Assembly: GCA_021018815.1 (NCBI GenBank)
Contig: JAITYX010000053.1
Coordinates: 248,001 to 312,000, forward strand
Direction of reading: 5' to 3'
DNA length: 64,000 nt
Source of the DNA: Talinum fruticosum
Taxonomy: Eukaryota > Streptophyta > Magnoliopsida > Caryophyllales > Talinaceae
The notes under the pieces: model-generated
What the model was told of the DNA's origin: nothing
What the model saw: the letters and a program-made list of their open reading frames with translations, nothing else
Databases searched by the model: none
Part shown: positions 12,691-24,689 of the stretch, piece by piece
Layout of the letters: each line of letters opens with the position of its first letter
Position numbering within the stretch: the first letter of the stretch is position 1
Translations under genes and position numbers: made by a program

Positions 12691-12928
12691 ACCTGACCTA
12701 GGGTGATTGGCAAAATGAGGTGATGCGGACAAGGAGAATAAGAAAAACAAGAGGATTGATGAAGTTATGCTTAGCAATTTGTATCGATAACCGTTGGAGA
12801 GAAAGAAATAGAAGAATATTTGCAAATACAAGCAAACACATGCAGACTTTAGTGCTAAAAATGTAGCAGAAATGATTAATAAAAAAACTTAACCTTTTAC
12901 CAAAAAAAAAAAAAACTTCAATTTCCTT

Positions 12929-13103
12929 TCGCAATCCCAGCTGCATTGCACAATTTGCTGCTTGAATGCCTCACACTAATAATCAAACATCACACATGCA
13001 TATTTTGGCTAATAAAACTAACTTTTAAACATGACCCTTCAAATTCAGTATAACCACTCACCCCTAAATATAATTTCATTAATTTTTTTGTCCACAATTG
13101 CAA

Positions 13104-13172
<69 letters not shown>

Positions 13173-14700
13173 TGAGTGCAATTGCTGTGGTCGCGACACG
13201 TGGCAAGGTAAGTCATTAATTCTTAGGTTTTTTTGTGGTATTAAAGTGATGTATTTATTGTTAAGATGTAATTATTTGCGTATATTAATACTAATATAAA
13301 TATAAATATATTATTATTATTATTATATCTTTTTATAAAATTAATAACTTTTTGTTGATATAAACTTTGTGTACTTTTAGAAAAAATAGTACGTAAAGTT
13401 AAATAATGAATTAAGAATTTTATAAATGTATATTAAAATAAATAAGAAAAATTAATATATATAATTTTTTTGGTAGAATAAATTAATATATTTAAACATA
13501 TAAGCTAAATACGCTGAGATATTGAGCATCTTATCATCTTCATCAGCGTTACGCTCGTTGATTTTCATCCTAATTCATCTAAAAATAAATATCCTTTACC
13601 ATTAATAGAGTATTTAAAGGAGGAAGAGTTGAAGATGACAATTAAAAGCATTTAATTTCAACCGTTTCACTTAACTTATCTCTGTACCTTCCTTTTCTAA
13701 TTTCTGGGTATATAAGCAATGCAAATTGGATGGGAGGGAGGAGTAGCAATGTAGTATATATATTTTATTTTGTCCCTCTCTTCTCCTTCCTTCTTGGTTT
13801 ATTACCAATAAAATAAAATGTATTACTTTGTTTATTTACGAATTTAAGAATGGAATTGCAGGTCTGGCCTTCTCTCCTCTTTTTCTTATATTTGTGTTGG
13901 TGTCGCGTTTTTAAATATAATAATTAGTAGGCAAATTAGGATAATGCATCTCAATTTGAAAGTTTTTTCCTTTTAATTTTATGAATCTCTTTTTTTTCCT
14001 TATCTCCTTCTCTTTTGGGCTTTCCATTTAGCAAAATATTACCATTTTGTTAGAATGTCATACATTATTTTTTCCTTTATCTCAGGCGACAAAAGATTGA
14101 GTGTTACAAGTTTATTGGGCAATTTTATATAAGTGTTGTAATAAGTATCAATGATGACCTTATTTAATTATTATACTTGGATTTTCTCTCAAATGTTATT
14201 GAAGGAGCGAGAATGGGGAACTAAGTCTCGGGATCCCATAGGCATAATATAATAACATACTTATATGAGATATAAAGGTCAATCCATATAAATATTGGAC
14301 TTGAATTTTGCAACTATATATAAAGATAATAGTAGTAAATCATTGTTTATTTCATTCATGTTTGATAACAAATAAAAATGGAGGAAGAAATTTAATACAT
14401 AGATAGAACTATTGAGCTTCATAATAGAGTGTTTACTAAAAACTATATAATAAAAAGGATAAAGGAAGTATATTAAAGATAAAGTGTATGAATTTAGAAA
14501 AAGCGAAAACCGATAACCAAGAAATAAAAGAATTAGAAATTCTAGTTTTCTTTCTAAAAACATAATTTATAAACTTTAGGTATGATTTACTAATTAAAAA
14601 TGCTCATTTTTAGTTTTATTTTTATTAAATAGTTGTAAATTATAAGTATTAATTATACTTTTTTTATGTATTCCATCTTATAAGTTTAAAAAATATTTTA
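12929..14700. other. AT-rich intergenic DNA with an (AT)n microsatellite
   Basis: A pure (AT)n run occupies about 13109-13170. The rest is strongly AT-rich with no convincing ORF, RNA gene or element terminus. An ACACGTGGC string lies just after the microsatellite at about 13196; one G-box-like match is not evidence of a promoter. Confidence 0.6.
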
Positions 14701-14704
14701 GAGC

Positions 14705-14736
14705 AACTCTGTGCGTAGCACGAATTAAAGTCTAGT
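14705..14736 (+). mobile_element. Possible Helitron 3' terminus
   Basis: A short hairpin GTGC-GTA-GCAC (14711-14721) is followed after 10 bases by CTAG (14732-14735) and then T. A GC hairpin just upstream of CTRR, with insertion before T, is the usual plant Helitron 3' end. I could not find the matching TC 5' end upstream, so the element length is unknown. Confidence 0.4.
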
Positions 14737-15766
14737 AATTTATATTTATGAGTTTTCTCATTAGGCATGATTACTCATCAATCTTGCTCTTTGCATAAAT
14801 TAACTGTAAAGCTCAATCATACTTGCTTATACAAATTAAACTAATATACACATACATATATTGACAACTTAATCACCCAATCAGTCTCTCATCATCACAA
14901 ACACGTATAAGCCTTACTTTCGATATCATTTAATAAGTTGGTTCATTCTTGTTTCTTGAATGAAATTCTGATTTTTGTTTTTTTGTAAATTTTTCGATCC
15001 CCAGTAAGGTTTGGGGTCCTAATACATTTGCATTTGTAGCTATAACTTCAGTAAATAATTCAATTGTAAAGATCTCGATCATTGGAAGGGGTTCAATGTG
15101 GTTAATTTTTCTAGTAGATATTTATAAGAGGTTAACAATAAACGGTTAACAATTTAGTGGGTCCAAAGATGTCGCAAGCTGAAATAAGAATACTCATTAA
15201 CATTTTAACATAACAATTGTACATTTAAGCATTTTGAAAGGTACAAGCAGTAAGAGTACCTCGGTTACCGGATCATTTTCCCTTATATATTATTTTTCGT
15301 TATTTCTTTATATCGTGCCACTTATATTGCTCTTGTGTTTTCAAGAAGTAATTTAATTCGGTAAGTTAAGTTTTTATTAAATTCATATACATTTTTGAGT
15401 AAACTCTTAAAATCAGTTTCTTTTAATTCCTTACTTGTTGCTCAAATTCAAGCAAGCTTCTAATTTTTCACGATTTTATAAGTTTTATTCTTCCTCCTCC
15501 TACAACTCGATTCGAGATTTTAAACTTCTTAGTTATCCAAAACTCAATTTGAATAATATACCAAACTCTTGCCAAGTCTGTTACTCAGTTATTTTTGCCA
15601 ACTTATAACTTAACTTTTTGCAAACTCGTTTTCATCCAACCGTAATTTACCACCATTAGGGTCTCTATTAATTTTAATAAAACTTCCAACTTCATAGAAT
15701 ATTACATTTTTACTCATATTTCAATCAAAGCATAGGCTAACATATTACATTTGTATTCATATTTCA
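14737..15766. other. AT-rich DNA left of the hAT-like element; possibly gypsy LTR
   Basis: No ORF or RNA gene seen. It is contiguous (across the hAT-like insertion) with 19509-20619, which ends in a gypsy-type LTR terminus on the - strand, so the right-hand part of this stretch may be the remainder of that LTR. I could not find its far end. Confidence 0.3.
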
Positions 15767-15989
15767 ATTACAGGTAGGGCTTGCAATGGGGTGGTACAGG
15801 CGGGTTTTTCCATACCCACATCTATATCCATTTTCAAAATACATACCCACATCCATACCCATACCCATCGCGTGCTAAAAATCCATACCTATACCCATAC
15901 CCACCGGATTTTGCGGATATGCAGGTTTTATTCGGATACAAACACACTAAAAATAATGATACCCATGTTAAACCCATATTTAATATTTC

Positions 15990-18900
15990 TATAAGACCCG
16001 TAACTTTGGGTTAGGTAGCTATATGAGTTAAACTAATTATCTAACCTTAATTGAATAAAGTAGGTCAAATGACTAAAATATATATGTGGATATGTATATT
16101 CGTGAATGTATCCGAGCGAATTATTATTAGTTTGTGTAACTATTATTAGTAAAGCGTATTAATTCCTTCCTCTCGAATTTTCTGCCCAAACTAACTAAAT
16201 AAAAACCCGAGATCGCTTATGCTACGTATGTGGATTTAATTATTATGAGGGTCAACAAAAGAAAAGGGGAAGAGGAATGTAATAAGGAGTATTAAGAGGG
16301 GTAATTAGGTGTTAAGTCTAGAAAGGAGATTAGTGTTAGGAAGAGGTGTGCTCGCAAATTGTAAAGGAGCCACATCAAAAAGGAGGGAGGAAAATAATTA
16401 CAGGGAAAAGAAAAGAAGAAGGGGTCGGGTAAAAGAAGGAGCAAAAACAGAGCAAGGAGAGAAGGGGGAAAAGTGAGCGAGAGAAGCAGAGAGAGAGAGA
16501 GAGAGAGCAAGCGAGTGCGAGAGGGACACCGGAAACCGGCAAGCGGCGAGCACAGAAGGCCCGAGGACACCGGCCGGCGAACGCTGGCTGGCGGCGAACG
16601 AAGGAAAAGGAAAGAGACAGAGCGAGAGGCGAAAAGGGAAAAGCGAGACTGAGGGACGGGAAGCGAGAGCAATGCTCGAAGAAGAGGAATGACAACTGGC
16701 AGAAAGGGCGATGGCGAGCGAAGACCAGCAAGCAGGGAGCGAATGGGAGCAAAAGGCTGAGCAAGAACCGGGCAAAGGGAGGCCGAGACCGAGAGGAACG
16801 AAGCAGCGAAAGCACGGAGAAAGTAAGGCGAACGAAAGGACGGGGAAGGCAGGGAACCAACCCAACTCCAGTCAATCAACTTGACAAACCCTAGAATTTG
16901 AGGTGGGTAGTCTTATGCTCTAAACTACTAGTAATTTTGAAAACCAACTGGATTTATTGTGAATATTGAATGTTTGCTGTGAATACTGAATGATTGTGCT
17001 ATAGGAAGTAGTTATGGCTGAATTAGAACTTGAGAGAATCTAATTAAGTGTTAAGGATGAATTGGGAAACCGGAGATTATGAGGAAGTTAGATTGTGTAG
17101 GTCTAAGGAGTAATATTGAAGTTTTAATTAGCAATTAAGGACAAAGAAGTTGGGATTTGGGTGCGAATTACTTAGAGATTCTTGAATTTTCGGCGTTGAG
17201 AGATAATTGATAATATTGGGAAATAATGAATTGAAGTATAAAAGGGAGTATGAGTTCATATTAATTGATGCACAATTGAGGTGTGAGAGTGAGAAGCGGG
17301 TGATTTTTAGGATAATTGAGTTCAAAATATATTTAAATCCTTGAGGTTGAACTAAACTTGAAGATAAGCGGAGCTAGCGGAATTTGAGTGATGAAAAAAG
17401 ATTAAGAGCTATATGATTTAGTGTGGGCAAGAAAGAGTTCATTAATAAGGAAAAACATGAGATGAGAGTTTGAGGTAAAGATGGCAATTTGTGCGAAGTT
17501 AAGTGGTGATCATTTGTTGTTATTGTGGCTTGGAAAAGTTTTAGTTCCTAAATTCATTAAGCTTGAAAGTGAATTAAGTTAAGGGAAAGGACTTTGGAAT
17601 ATAGAGGAGGAACGGGAAATTGGAGCATCAAGGGAGTATGTATCCATGTGGATTGATTTGTAGCATTGGAAATGGAGTACAATGAGAATTACTTATATGG
17701 GAATAGGAGACTCATGCTTGAATAGAATATTGATGAATATGAGTGGATGCTAAGCACTTGGGAGAACCCTTGAGTTAAAATGTTAGCTTGGGATGCTAAG
17801 CCTTAGTTTAGAAATGCTTGACTCTTGAAGTGACTTGATTCTAAAATAGTGCTCAAAGGTTAGTTTTGAAAAGAGTTCAAATGTTTACGCAAAACGCTAC
17901 TTGAGTATGATTTTTGAGAAATGGTTTTCGAACTTGAAATGTGCTCTAAAGAAGCGAAACTTATTTAAGAAAGTGAATCGGATTTGAGAAAGTGAATTTA
18001 TAAGGGTGACACGTGGTGTCATGCCTTCCATTGTGTTAAGCTGATTTGAGAAAGTTGTGTGACGCAAACATGATGAATAATTATGTGCAAATTGTTTTGA
18101 ATCGACTTGGCTAGGATCGTTTAGCATACCGAAGGGTTCTAATAAGGGTCCTCAAGTGTGAGGATGCAGACAAGAAACTTCGAGGGAATGGTTCGAGGGA
18201 ATGGTTCTAATAGGGATCTCGGTGTATCAGGATGCCCGATGTGAGACATCCTAGAAGATAGGTCCCGAGAGCCTTTATTCTGGGTCGCGCCCCGAGAATT
18301 ATGAAGTGCTAGTTCGAGTCCATAACGCCCGAAAGTTGATTTAGTTTTAAAAGAATTGTTAATGAGTGTCAAACCGCATTTTAAATGATTAAAGTGTTTG
18401 TGATCCATGTTTGCCAAATGACTTTGAAGGATTTCATTAAAAAGTATATAGATTTGTATTATGTTATTATGCTTTCGCTGATTTCATTATTATGAGTAGA
18501 ATGTGTAAAGAATTTCCATTTTAAGGGTGTAAGACTTTCCGGTGAGCTCGTGGTTTGCTCACCCCCACAAATTTCCCATTTTTTCCTCCCTAGTGTTCCG
18601 GTACACTCTCGAAGGTGTGTTATGTACTTAGCATATTCTGGACTCTTGCATGCCGTTTGTTGATCGTTGTTTACTCGAAGTGACTTAAGTTGCTCGACGT
18701 GCATTCCATGTTTCAAGTATTGTAGTTTGTAGTTTAGTTCATATAGTTTGTACCGGATGTATAATGAACCATTTAGATTATTTTAAGTTTTAATGCATGA
18801 TTGGTTGGACTCCTCGCATGTAGTCGTTGAGTTGTATACTCCGAGCGTGTGGCCCGTCGAGTTATATTATGATTTTTATATAGAGTTTTAAGGCTTTAAA

Positions 18901-19091
18901 CCTAGGGTATAGTCCTCATTACAAATGGAATTTTGCCGAATTTTTTAGAAAATGGTCAACTCTTTTGGAAAATTTCCTCCATTACCTTAAACTTGAATTA
19001 GAAAGCCACACCAACACCTAAAAGAGCCTTGGGAGTTCCGTTAAGAAACTCCGGCGATGTAATACTCCTAGGGGTATTTTGGGGTGTTACA
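15990..19091 (+). repeat. Gypsy solo LTR (Tekay/Del-like), copy A
   Basis: 3102-bp solo LTR starting TATAAGACCCG (a decayed TGTAATACCCG) and ending GGGGTGTTACA, flanked by a perfect 5-bp TSD ATTTC (15985-15989, 19092-19096) inside the hAT-like element. It is a homologue of 35317-38503. Great length and the TGTAAYACCC/GGGTGTTACA ends are typical of large chromovirus LTRs. It holds a GC- and purine-rich block at 16380-16880. Confidence 0.9.
16380..16880 (+). other. Purine-rich, GC-rich block inside the gypsy LTR
   Basis: About 500 bp in which the + strand is dominated by G and A, in contrast to its AT-rich surroundings. The same block is at 35680-36250 in the second LTR copy. It creates long spurious pyrimidine-strand ORFs. 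In both copies it is followed by a conserved AGGTGGGTAGTC, which resembles a splice donor, so it may be the transcribed leader of the element. Confidence 0.5.
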
Positions 19092-19508
19092 ATTTCTCAC
19101 CGTTCAAAAAAAAAAAAAAAAAAAAACAAGAAGACACCAAGGGAGGAAACAGGAGGACAAATGCACCCATAAACTAGGACTTCTTCTCTTGAAATGAATT
19201 TGGGATTGAACATTGGGTCTAAAATTTAGCCCTCAATTATTTTTCTTTTTTCTTTTTAATATTTAGCAAAGCGGGTTGTGGGTGTTAAGTGGGGCGGGTA
19301 TGGGGCAAGTACGGGGCCGATGTTCCGGGTACGGGTTATGGGGCGGGTGAAGCATAAACCTATATCTATACCCACCCCATACCCATTTTAACCATACCCG
19401 TCCCATACTCATTTTTTCAAAAATTTACCACCCATTTGAATTTTAAATAGGACGGATTTTGTGGGTTTTAAACGAATACAATTTTTTTTTGCCAGCCCTA
19501 ATCAAAGG

Positions 19509-20619
19509 TTACCATAGCCTAATTCCAATTAAATTAACTCCAATGAGTGTACCCGTAAGTTTCAATTAAGTTCCCAATATCACACAGTAATACTCCCCTT
19601 ATATGTAAAACGTGAATCAACTTCCTTTTCTTACACCCAAGAACACATATTCATATGTAAGTTCAAACTCCACCAGTCTCCAATATTTCATTTAAACATA
19701 CTCGACTTTATTTACATACACATTCATATCAAATTACTCCTAATATTTTCCCTCCAATTCCATCAGCAATTAACCCAAAACTCATATTTTCTTATTTCAC
19801 ATAAATTCACAATTAAATCTAGTTAAAGTAGGAGGGTGAAATAACTTAAAAGTGTTTAGAGATGGAAGTGGCAGTGGGAGGCAAGGTGGTGGTGCGTGAC
19901 CGACGGTCAGAAGAACGGCGGCGGCAGGGGCCGCAGCAGCAGGGCATTGTCCAGCCCCTTCCCGGTGGAAATAGAGGAAGAAGGAAAGTGGCCGATGGTT
20001 GCTGCGGTGGCGGACGACGCTGAGGAGGCTCGACCCGGCAGCGGCCGACTGAAGAGGTGGCAACAGTAGATGCAATCATGCAACAAAGGGAAGAAGAGGA
20101 AGTTGGGGGGAAGAGAGAGCAGTTCAAGTGCTTGTCTAATTTTTGCACTTTTAACACAAAGCCCCCTGCTTCAGTTTTATTTGGGCCGAGCAAGTAACTA
20201 ACTTCCCCTTTTCTCTCCTTTTTAATTTTAGTCTTGTCAAATTTAATTTTGTTCTTTATCTTAATAATCATGATCATTTTTTAACTACATGATCAATTTA
20301 TTGACCACCCAATTTTTCCAATTTAATTTATTCCTTTTTCTATATTAATTAATTAATTAATTAATTCTTTAATTATCAAGTAAATCGAGGTCGATACAAA
20401 TTTTCGCATTATTTGAGTGCATACACATTTCTATAAGCAAATGTACATTTGTACTAATTATGAATGCTTAAATGAGATTCAAGTTTCTTGAATTCATTTG
20501 CAACTTTTATTCCGATTTCAAATTTTTGAGCGGCTCATTGCTCTAGTCAATATCATATAAATACGGTCAAATGTAGAATTTAAAATAATTAAATACGATT
20601 ACGAACCGGGGTGTTACAA
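19509..20619 (-). repeat. Part of another gypsy LTR ending in TGTAACACCCCGG (- strand)
   Basis: On the - strand a typical LTR start, TGTAACACCCCGG, begins at 20619 and interrupts a gypsy pol fragment. The LTR reads leftward through a GC-rich block (19860-20110) and is split by the hAT-like element at 15775-19500. The left end was not found, so LTR length and TSD are undetermined. Confidence 0.5.
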
Positions 20620-20888
20620 TTTCACTCTCCAACATATCCTAAACCAAGTTTTGATTGATATCCTTATACTTAAGAGGGATTCTATGATCATAAACGTCTC
20701 TACTAGGTGGAAGTCCCTTTGGTTCCTTGAAAATATCCTTATATTGAGAAAGAACCTCAAGAACAATATTGGGGAAGGGACTTCGTTCCCGAAGAAAAAG
20801 ATAAACATCTCCATTCATCTATATACAACCTCGCTATAGAGTTCCTATCTACCGTAGGAAGTAACTCGAATCATACATAATTGTGCTG

Positions 20889-21400
20889 TGTTGGGTGGTG
20901 TCCTAAAATCTTATATTTTAGGAAAGATTATTTTTTATATAATTGGGTATCCTAAACATAATTGCATTCAAGTAAGAGTTTGTTTCCTATTCGTATTAGG
21001 TAATTATTACCTATTGGAATTAGGAGTAAGAGTTTTGGTAGGTTTTGAAAATTCGTTGGGTTAGGATTTCTTTCCTATTTAAAGGAGGGTTGGCCTCCAT
21101 TGTAAACATCAAAGGAGTTATTGTGAGGAGAGTGTTGTAAGATTATGATATCTCGGGTTTGGGAAGATCTTTGGGTTTGAGATCGTTCTTGTACTCTCTC
21201 GTTATAGTGAAATCATTGTGCTTGTGTCGTTCGTGGTTTTTCCCGGGTTAGTTTTCCATGTTAAATTTTTGTCTCGCTCCTATTTTTTTTATCTCCATCT
21301 AATTTCTTGGTATTGTTTTTGTCATCCTAAATCGCTTCCGCATCTTTGCTCTAAATTTCATATTTAAAGTGAGGTTTAGAGTGGGGCTAATTTCCTAACA
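20889..21400 (+). repeat. 5' LTR of the gag-protease copia element
   Basis: 512 bp, TGTTGGG to CCTAACA. TATTTAAAGGAGG at about 21078 is a plausible TATA region. It is followed by the primer-binding site. Confidence 0.85.
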
Positions 21401-21426
21401 AGTGGTATCGGGGCCCGGGTTCTAGG

Positions 21427-22735
21427 ATGACATCGTCATTCACTAAATTTGATATCGAGAAGTTTGATGGAAAAATCGGTTTTAGTTTTTGGAGAGTCAA
21501 GATAAAGGTTGTTCTCATGCCGAGCGGATTGAAGAAGGCACTTGGGAATAAGCCTAACTCTATGTCTCGAGAAGATTGGGAAGAGTTGGATGAAAGGGCA
21601 CTTACTCGCGATTCGGTTGTGCATTACGAATCGAGTATTTCGTGAAATTGTTCACCTGCAAGACTACCATGGAGATGTGGACAAAGTTGGAGCAAATCTA
21701 CATGACAAAGAGTCTTGTTAACAAGATTCGGCTCAAGGAGCGATTGTTCACGATTTGTATGGGTGAAGGTACATATATCCAAAATCATCTTGATGAGTTT
21801 AATTATATTCTTTTGGACTCGAGAGAATTTGGAGGTTAATATAAATAATGAGGATAAAGCTATTCTCCTTATTGTCTCCCTACCTTTTCAAATAAGCATT
21901 TTAAAGAAATTATGCTTTACGGTAATAGTGAACGGTTGAGTTATGAGGATGTCAAGTGCAACTTGCTATCCAAAGAAAAATTTGACTTCGAAGTGTATTC
22001 TAATGAAAGAGCCGAAGGCTTATCGCTAAGGGGTAGTACAAAGAAAGGTTCTATGTACAAGTTTGAGGAAGATTGTTACTTTTGTAAGAAACCCGAACAT
22101 AAGAAATCCCAATGTTTAAAACTTAAGGTTTTAAAGGCTAAGTAGAAAGAGGAAGACTCTAACAATATGGGTGAGGCCGGTTTTGCTCTTGCCGATGATG
22201 AGTCGGATGGTGATGTTTTACTTGCTTCTCATAAAAAGGAAGTGATTCTAAATGAGTTTTAGATTCTGGATGTACTTTTCATATGTGTCATAACAAAAAT
22301 TTATTTTCCACATATGACACTCGTTGATTCTGGTATTGTTAACTTAGGCAATGATGCCCAATGCTCGCTTGTTGGAATTGGTACAGATTCATATTAAAAC
22401 TCATGACGATGTCGTGAAGATTTTAACTAAGGTCTAATATGTTCCTGGTATAAAACGCAATCTAATCTCATTGGGTGCTTCGAAGCTAAAGGACAAGGTA
22501 TTTGACTCGAAGGTGGAGTCTTGAAGGTGTCTAAAGGTTCCAAGGTTTTGTTGAAAGGTTTAAGAGATGAAGGTCTCTACATCCTTCAAGGTTCAACTTC
22601 AAGTTTAGCAGTTTCGAGTACGGTACAATTAGAGATGATGGACTGATTCATTTGTTTGATATGTGGTTGGATCACGTCAAGAAGAAGGGATTGATGGAGA
22701 TGATTCTTTTAGCTAAGTCCAAGGGTAACTTGGAT
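21427..22735 (+). pseudogene. Copia gag, zinc knuckle and protease, broken
   Basis: The ATG at 21427 opens a 72-codon gag start with KFDGKIGFSFWRVKIK, the usual copia gag motif. Gag resumes in another frame (MWTKLEQIYMTKSL, about 21674). A CCHC zinc knuckle (CYFCKKPEHKKSQC) lies at about 22076-22117. Protease-region fragments (LDSGC-like segment near 22265; NLISLG-like near 22460) and a pre-integrase remnant follow, and the coding region then jumps to the 3' end near 22740. Stops and frameshifts abolish translation of a full protein. Confidence 0.75.
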
Positions 22736-22867
22736 TTAATGGATGGTAATAACTCGTGATTGCCCTTCGGGTGGAGCCCTCCAGGTGCTACTTCTCGGGA
22801 AGGAGAGGTCGGTTGAACGTGACAAACATGTTTTTGAGATTTCGGGATTTTGGTCCAAGGTGGAGAT

Positions 22868-23373
22868 TGTTGGGTGGTGTCTTAAAATCTCATATTTTAA
22901 GAAAGATTGTTTTCTTATAGAATTGGGTATCCTAAATTTAATTGCATTCAAATAAGAGTTTGTTTCTTATTTGTATTATGTAATTGTTACCTATTAGAAT
23001 TAGGAGTAAAAGTTTTGGTAGGTTTTGGAGATTCCGTTGGGTTAGGATTCCTATTTAAAGGAGGGTTGGCCTCCATTGTAAACATCAAATGAGTTATTGT
23101 GAGGAGAGTGTTGTGAGATTGGGATATCTCGGGTTTGGGAAGATCTTTAGGTTTGAAACTGTTCTTGTACTCTCTCGTAATAGTGAAATCATTGTGCTTG
23201 TGTCGTTCATGGTTTTTCCCAGGTTGGTTTTCCACGTTAAATTTTTGTCTCGCTCCTATTTTTTTATCTCCATCTAATTTCTTGGTATTGTTTTTGTCAT
23301 CCTAAATCGCTTCTACATGTTTGCTCTAAATTCATATTTGAAGCGAGGTTTAGAGTGGGGCTAGTTCCTAACA
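22868..23373 (+). repeat. 3' LTR of the gag-protease copia element
   Basis: 506 bp, matching 20889-21400 with scattered substitutions and a short deletion near 23045. Ends CCTAACA at 23373. Confidence 0.85.
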
Positions 23374-23742
23374 ATCTGTTTCCTTCCATATGCTTCATTA
23401 ATTGTTGTTCCCCAATGTGTTTCACTTTCCAACCTCTAAGATCCTCAAGACATTTTTTTGCCATCCACTACAAACTTCATCTATTGCTTACTCGAATCCC
23501 ATTTAATAACCCCTAGAGTGCTTAGCCATTGCACTATACCCCCATAACAACATCACATCTTCCTAAAGTAATGAGAAACATTTCAGAACAAAACTCTATG
23601 CCCTACAACCTCCATTTGAAATTTCTACAAATAAATCTGCACTCGTAACTCATTGCCATCATCCACTTGCATAGGTTGCTGAGAGATAGGCTCCATCTTG
23701 CATCCCAACCTCTTGGTCGAATTAACATATAGGAATTGTGAG

Positions 23743-24515
23743 TGTTAGGAATTTGAGCGACTTGACGCGGAAGTGTAATAAGATGTCTTACGATAATCGA
23801 AATTTGAACAAATAAATAAAGGTACTAAAATAATGGATACAAAGAATTTACGTGGAAAACCCAACTCGGGAAAACCACAGAGGCGACAAGCAATTCACTA
23901 TGATTTGAGAAAGTATAAATGATCACAACCGAACAATGATTTGATCAACAATGAGAATCTCTAATTCTCTCACAATTTCTCTTAAACTCACTTAACAATA
24001 GTCGGGGAATACTCTATAATTTTCAGCTTTCACTTTTTGGCTTTGGCTTAGCCTCTCACGTAAAGCCTTACAAGATTATATATACTAAATCTCTTATTTC
24101 TTTGCTAACCACCACTGCCCACCGCCCTTGAAACCAGCTGAAAATAGCCCACGTAAGCTGCTCCAAGACCCTTGAATACTGGTTGAAAAATAGCCCACAA
24201 ACACTGCCCACATATCCCTTAATTATAGGACTAAAGTACCCATAATGTTGCCAAAAACCTCTCCACAAGCTCCACTAAAAGTTGCAATTAATGCTGCCCA
24301 CAACCCTTAAAAATAGCAGCAAAATAGCCCACAAAAAGAAGCATAACAGCCGCAAATCACCTGGCATAGTCGTGCCATTCACTACCCACCACCGTGTCCA
24401 TTCACTACCCACTTTCTTGCTCGACTTGCTGGGTATGGCACATTTGAGATGATTTTAGGCTTGAGCGTGGCATTTCTTGCAAGAAATATTGTTAGGATTT
24501 GAGACACTCCTAACA
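23743..24515 (-). repeat. Copia solo LTR with perfect TSD
   Basis: 773-bp sequence with ends TGTTAGGA/TCCTAACA, flanked by a perfect 5-bp TSD GTGAG (23738-23742, 24516-24520). Orientation is inferred from GTGGAAAACCC at about 23852, which is the reverse of the GGTTTTTCCC string in the neighbouring copia LTR. It sits inside the gypsy protease, directly after its active-site motif. Confidence 0.85.
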
Positions 24516-24689
24516 GTGAGTACTACCAGAATCAATCAACAAGTGTAGAGAGTTTTTACCATAATTCCTATCACTCCCCTTGCCAATGACTGTCAAGTTA
24601 TTGATCTCACACTAACTCTTTGCCCCTGTAATCCTCGAACTCCTTTTGGATTTATTATTCTGGTGGTGACTGACTAGGGTATACGAGGC

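Larger units (their letters stand above)
9710..12913 (+). mobile_element. L1-type LINE, full 5' end, RT core deleted
   Basis: Flanked by a perfect 15-bp TSD (AACTTCAATTTCCTT at 9695-9709 and 12914-12928) and ending in poly(A). It carries ORF1, an ORF2 endonuclease, a short endonuclease-RT linker and a C-terminal zinc-binding region, but the central RT domain is absent. The total of 3.2 kb compares with roughly 6 kb for an intact plant L1. The clean TSD shows that the present ends are the insertion ends. The loss could have happened before insertion (template defect) or later by internal deletion. Confidence 0.9.
15775..19500. mobile_element. Non-autonomous hAT-like element, copy A, split by a solo LTR
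   Basis: Terminal inverted repeats TAGGGCTTGCAA (15775) and TTGCCAGCCCTA (ending 19500), with a diverged 8-bp TSD (ATTACAGG/ATCAAAGG, 6 of 8). Without the nested LTR it is about 620 bp and is rich in TACCCA/GGGTATGGG strings that fill both subterminal regions. It has no transposase ORF. Copy B is at 46198-46790. An 8-bp TSD and this terminus fit the hAT superfamily. Confidence 0.75.
20889..23373 (+). mobile_element. Non-autonomous copia element with gag and protease only
   Basis: Two well-matched LTRs (20889-21400 and 22868-23373) begin TGTTGGG and end CCTAACA. A primer-binding site lies at 21403-21414 (TGGTATCGGGGC, one change from the initiator-Met tRNA type) and a purine tract (CCAAGGTGGAGA) precedes the 3' LTR. 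The body holds gag, zinc knuckle, protease and the start of the pre-integrase region; integrase, RT and RNase H are missing. Flanks TGCTG/ATCTG give only a weak TSD (3 of 5). Confidence 0.85.
20620..24680 (-). pseudogene. Gypsy protease-to-RT fragment, cut by a copia element and a solo LTR
   Basis: Three pieces on the - strand (24521-24660, 23379-23737, 20620-20888) read in order as Ty3-gypsy pol. The first contains the retropepsin active-site string LLIDSGSTH just before the solo LTR at 24515. The second has TKRLGC, WLSTLG and VVDGKK, typical of the end of the protease region. The third has YKDIFKEPKGLPPSR and DHRIPL, typical of the RT N-terminus. It stops at the LTR end at 20619, before the RT palm. 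Frameshifts and stops occur within each piece. Confidence 0.75.

Noticed and set aside
16292..16879. 195-codon ORF on the - strand, Ser/Leu/Pro-rich
   Set aside because: It is the pyrimidine-strand reading of the GA-rich block of a gypsy LTR; open in all three frames and without domain features.
19797..20277. 143-codon ORF on the - strand
   Set aside because: Lies in the GC-rich part of a gypsy LTR; Pro/Arg/Ser composition with no recognisable domain.
23174..23182. CTCGTAA in the copia 3' LTR as another case of the CTCGTAA pattern
   Set aside because: The matching 5' LTR site has CTCGTTA, a different single change, not CTCAGAA or CTCGGAA.
20884..23378. TGCTG/ATCTG as a proven TSD of the gag-protease copia element
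   Set aside because: Only three of five bases match; kept as weak evidence, with the element defined by its LTRs.
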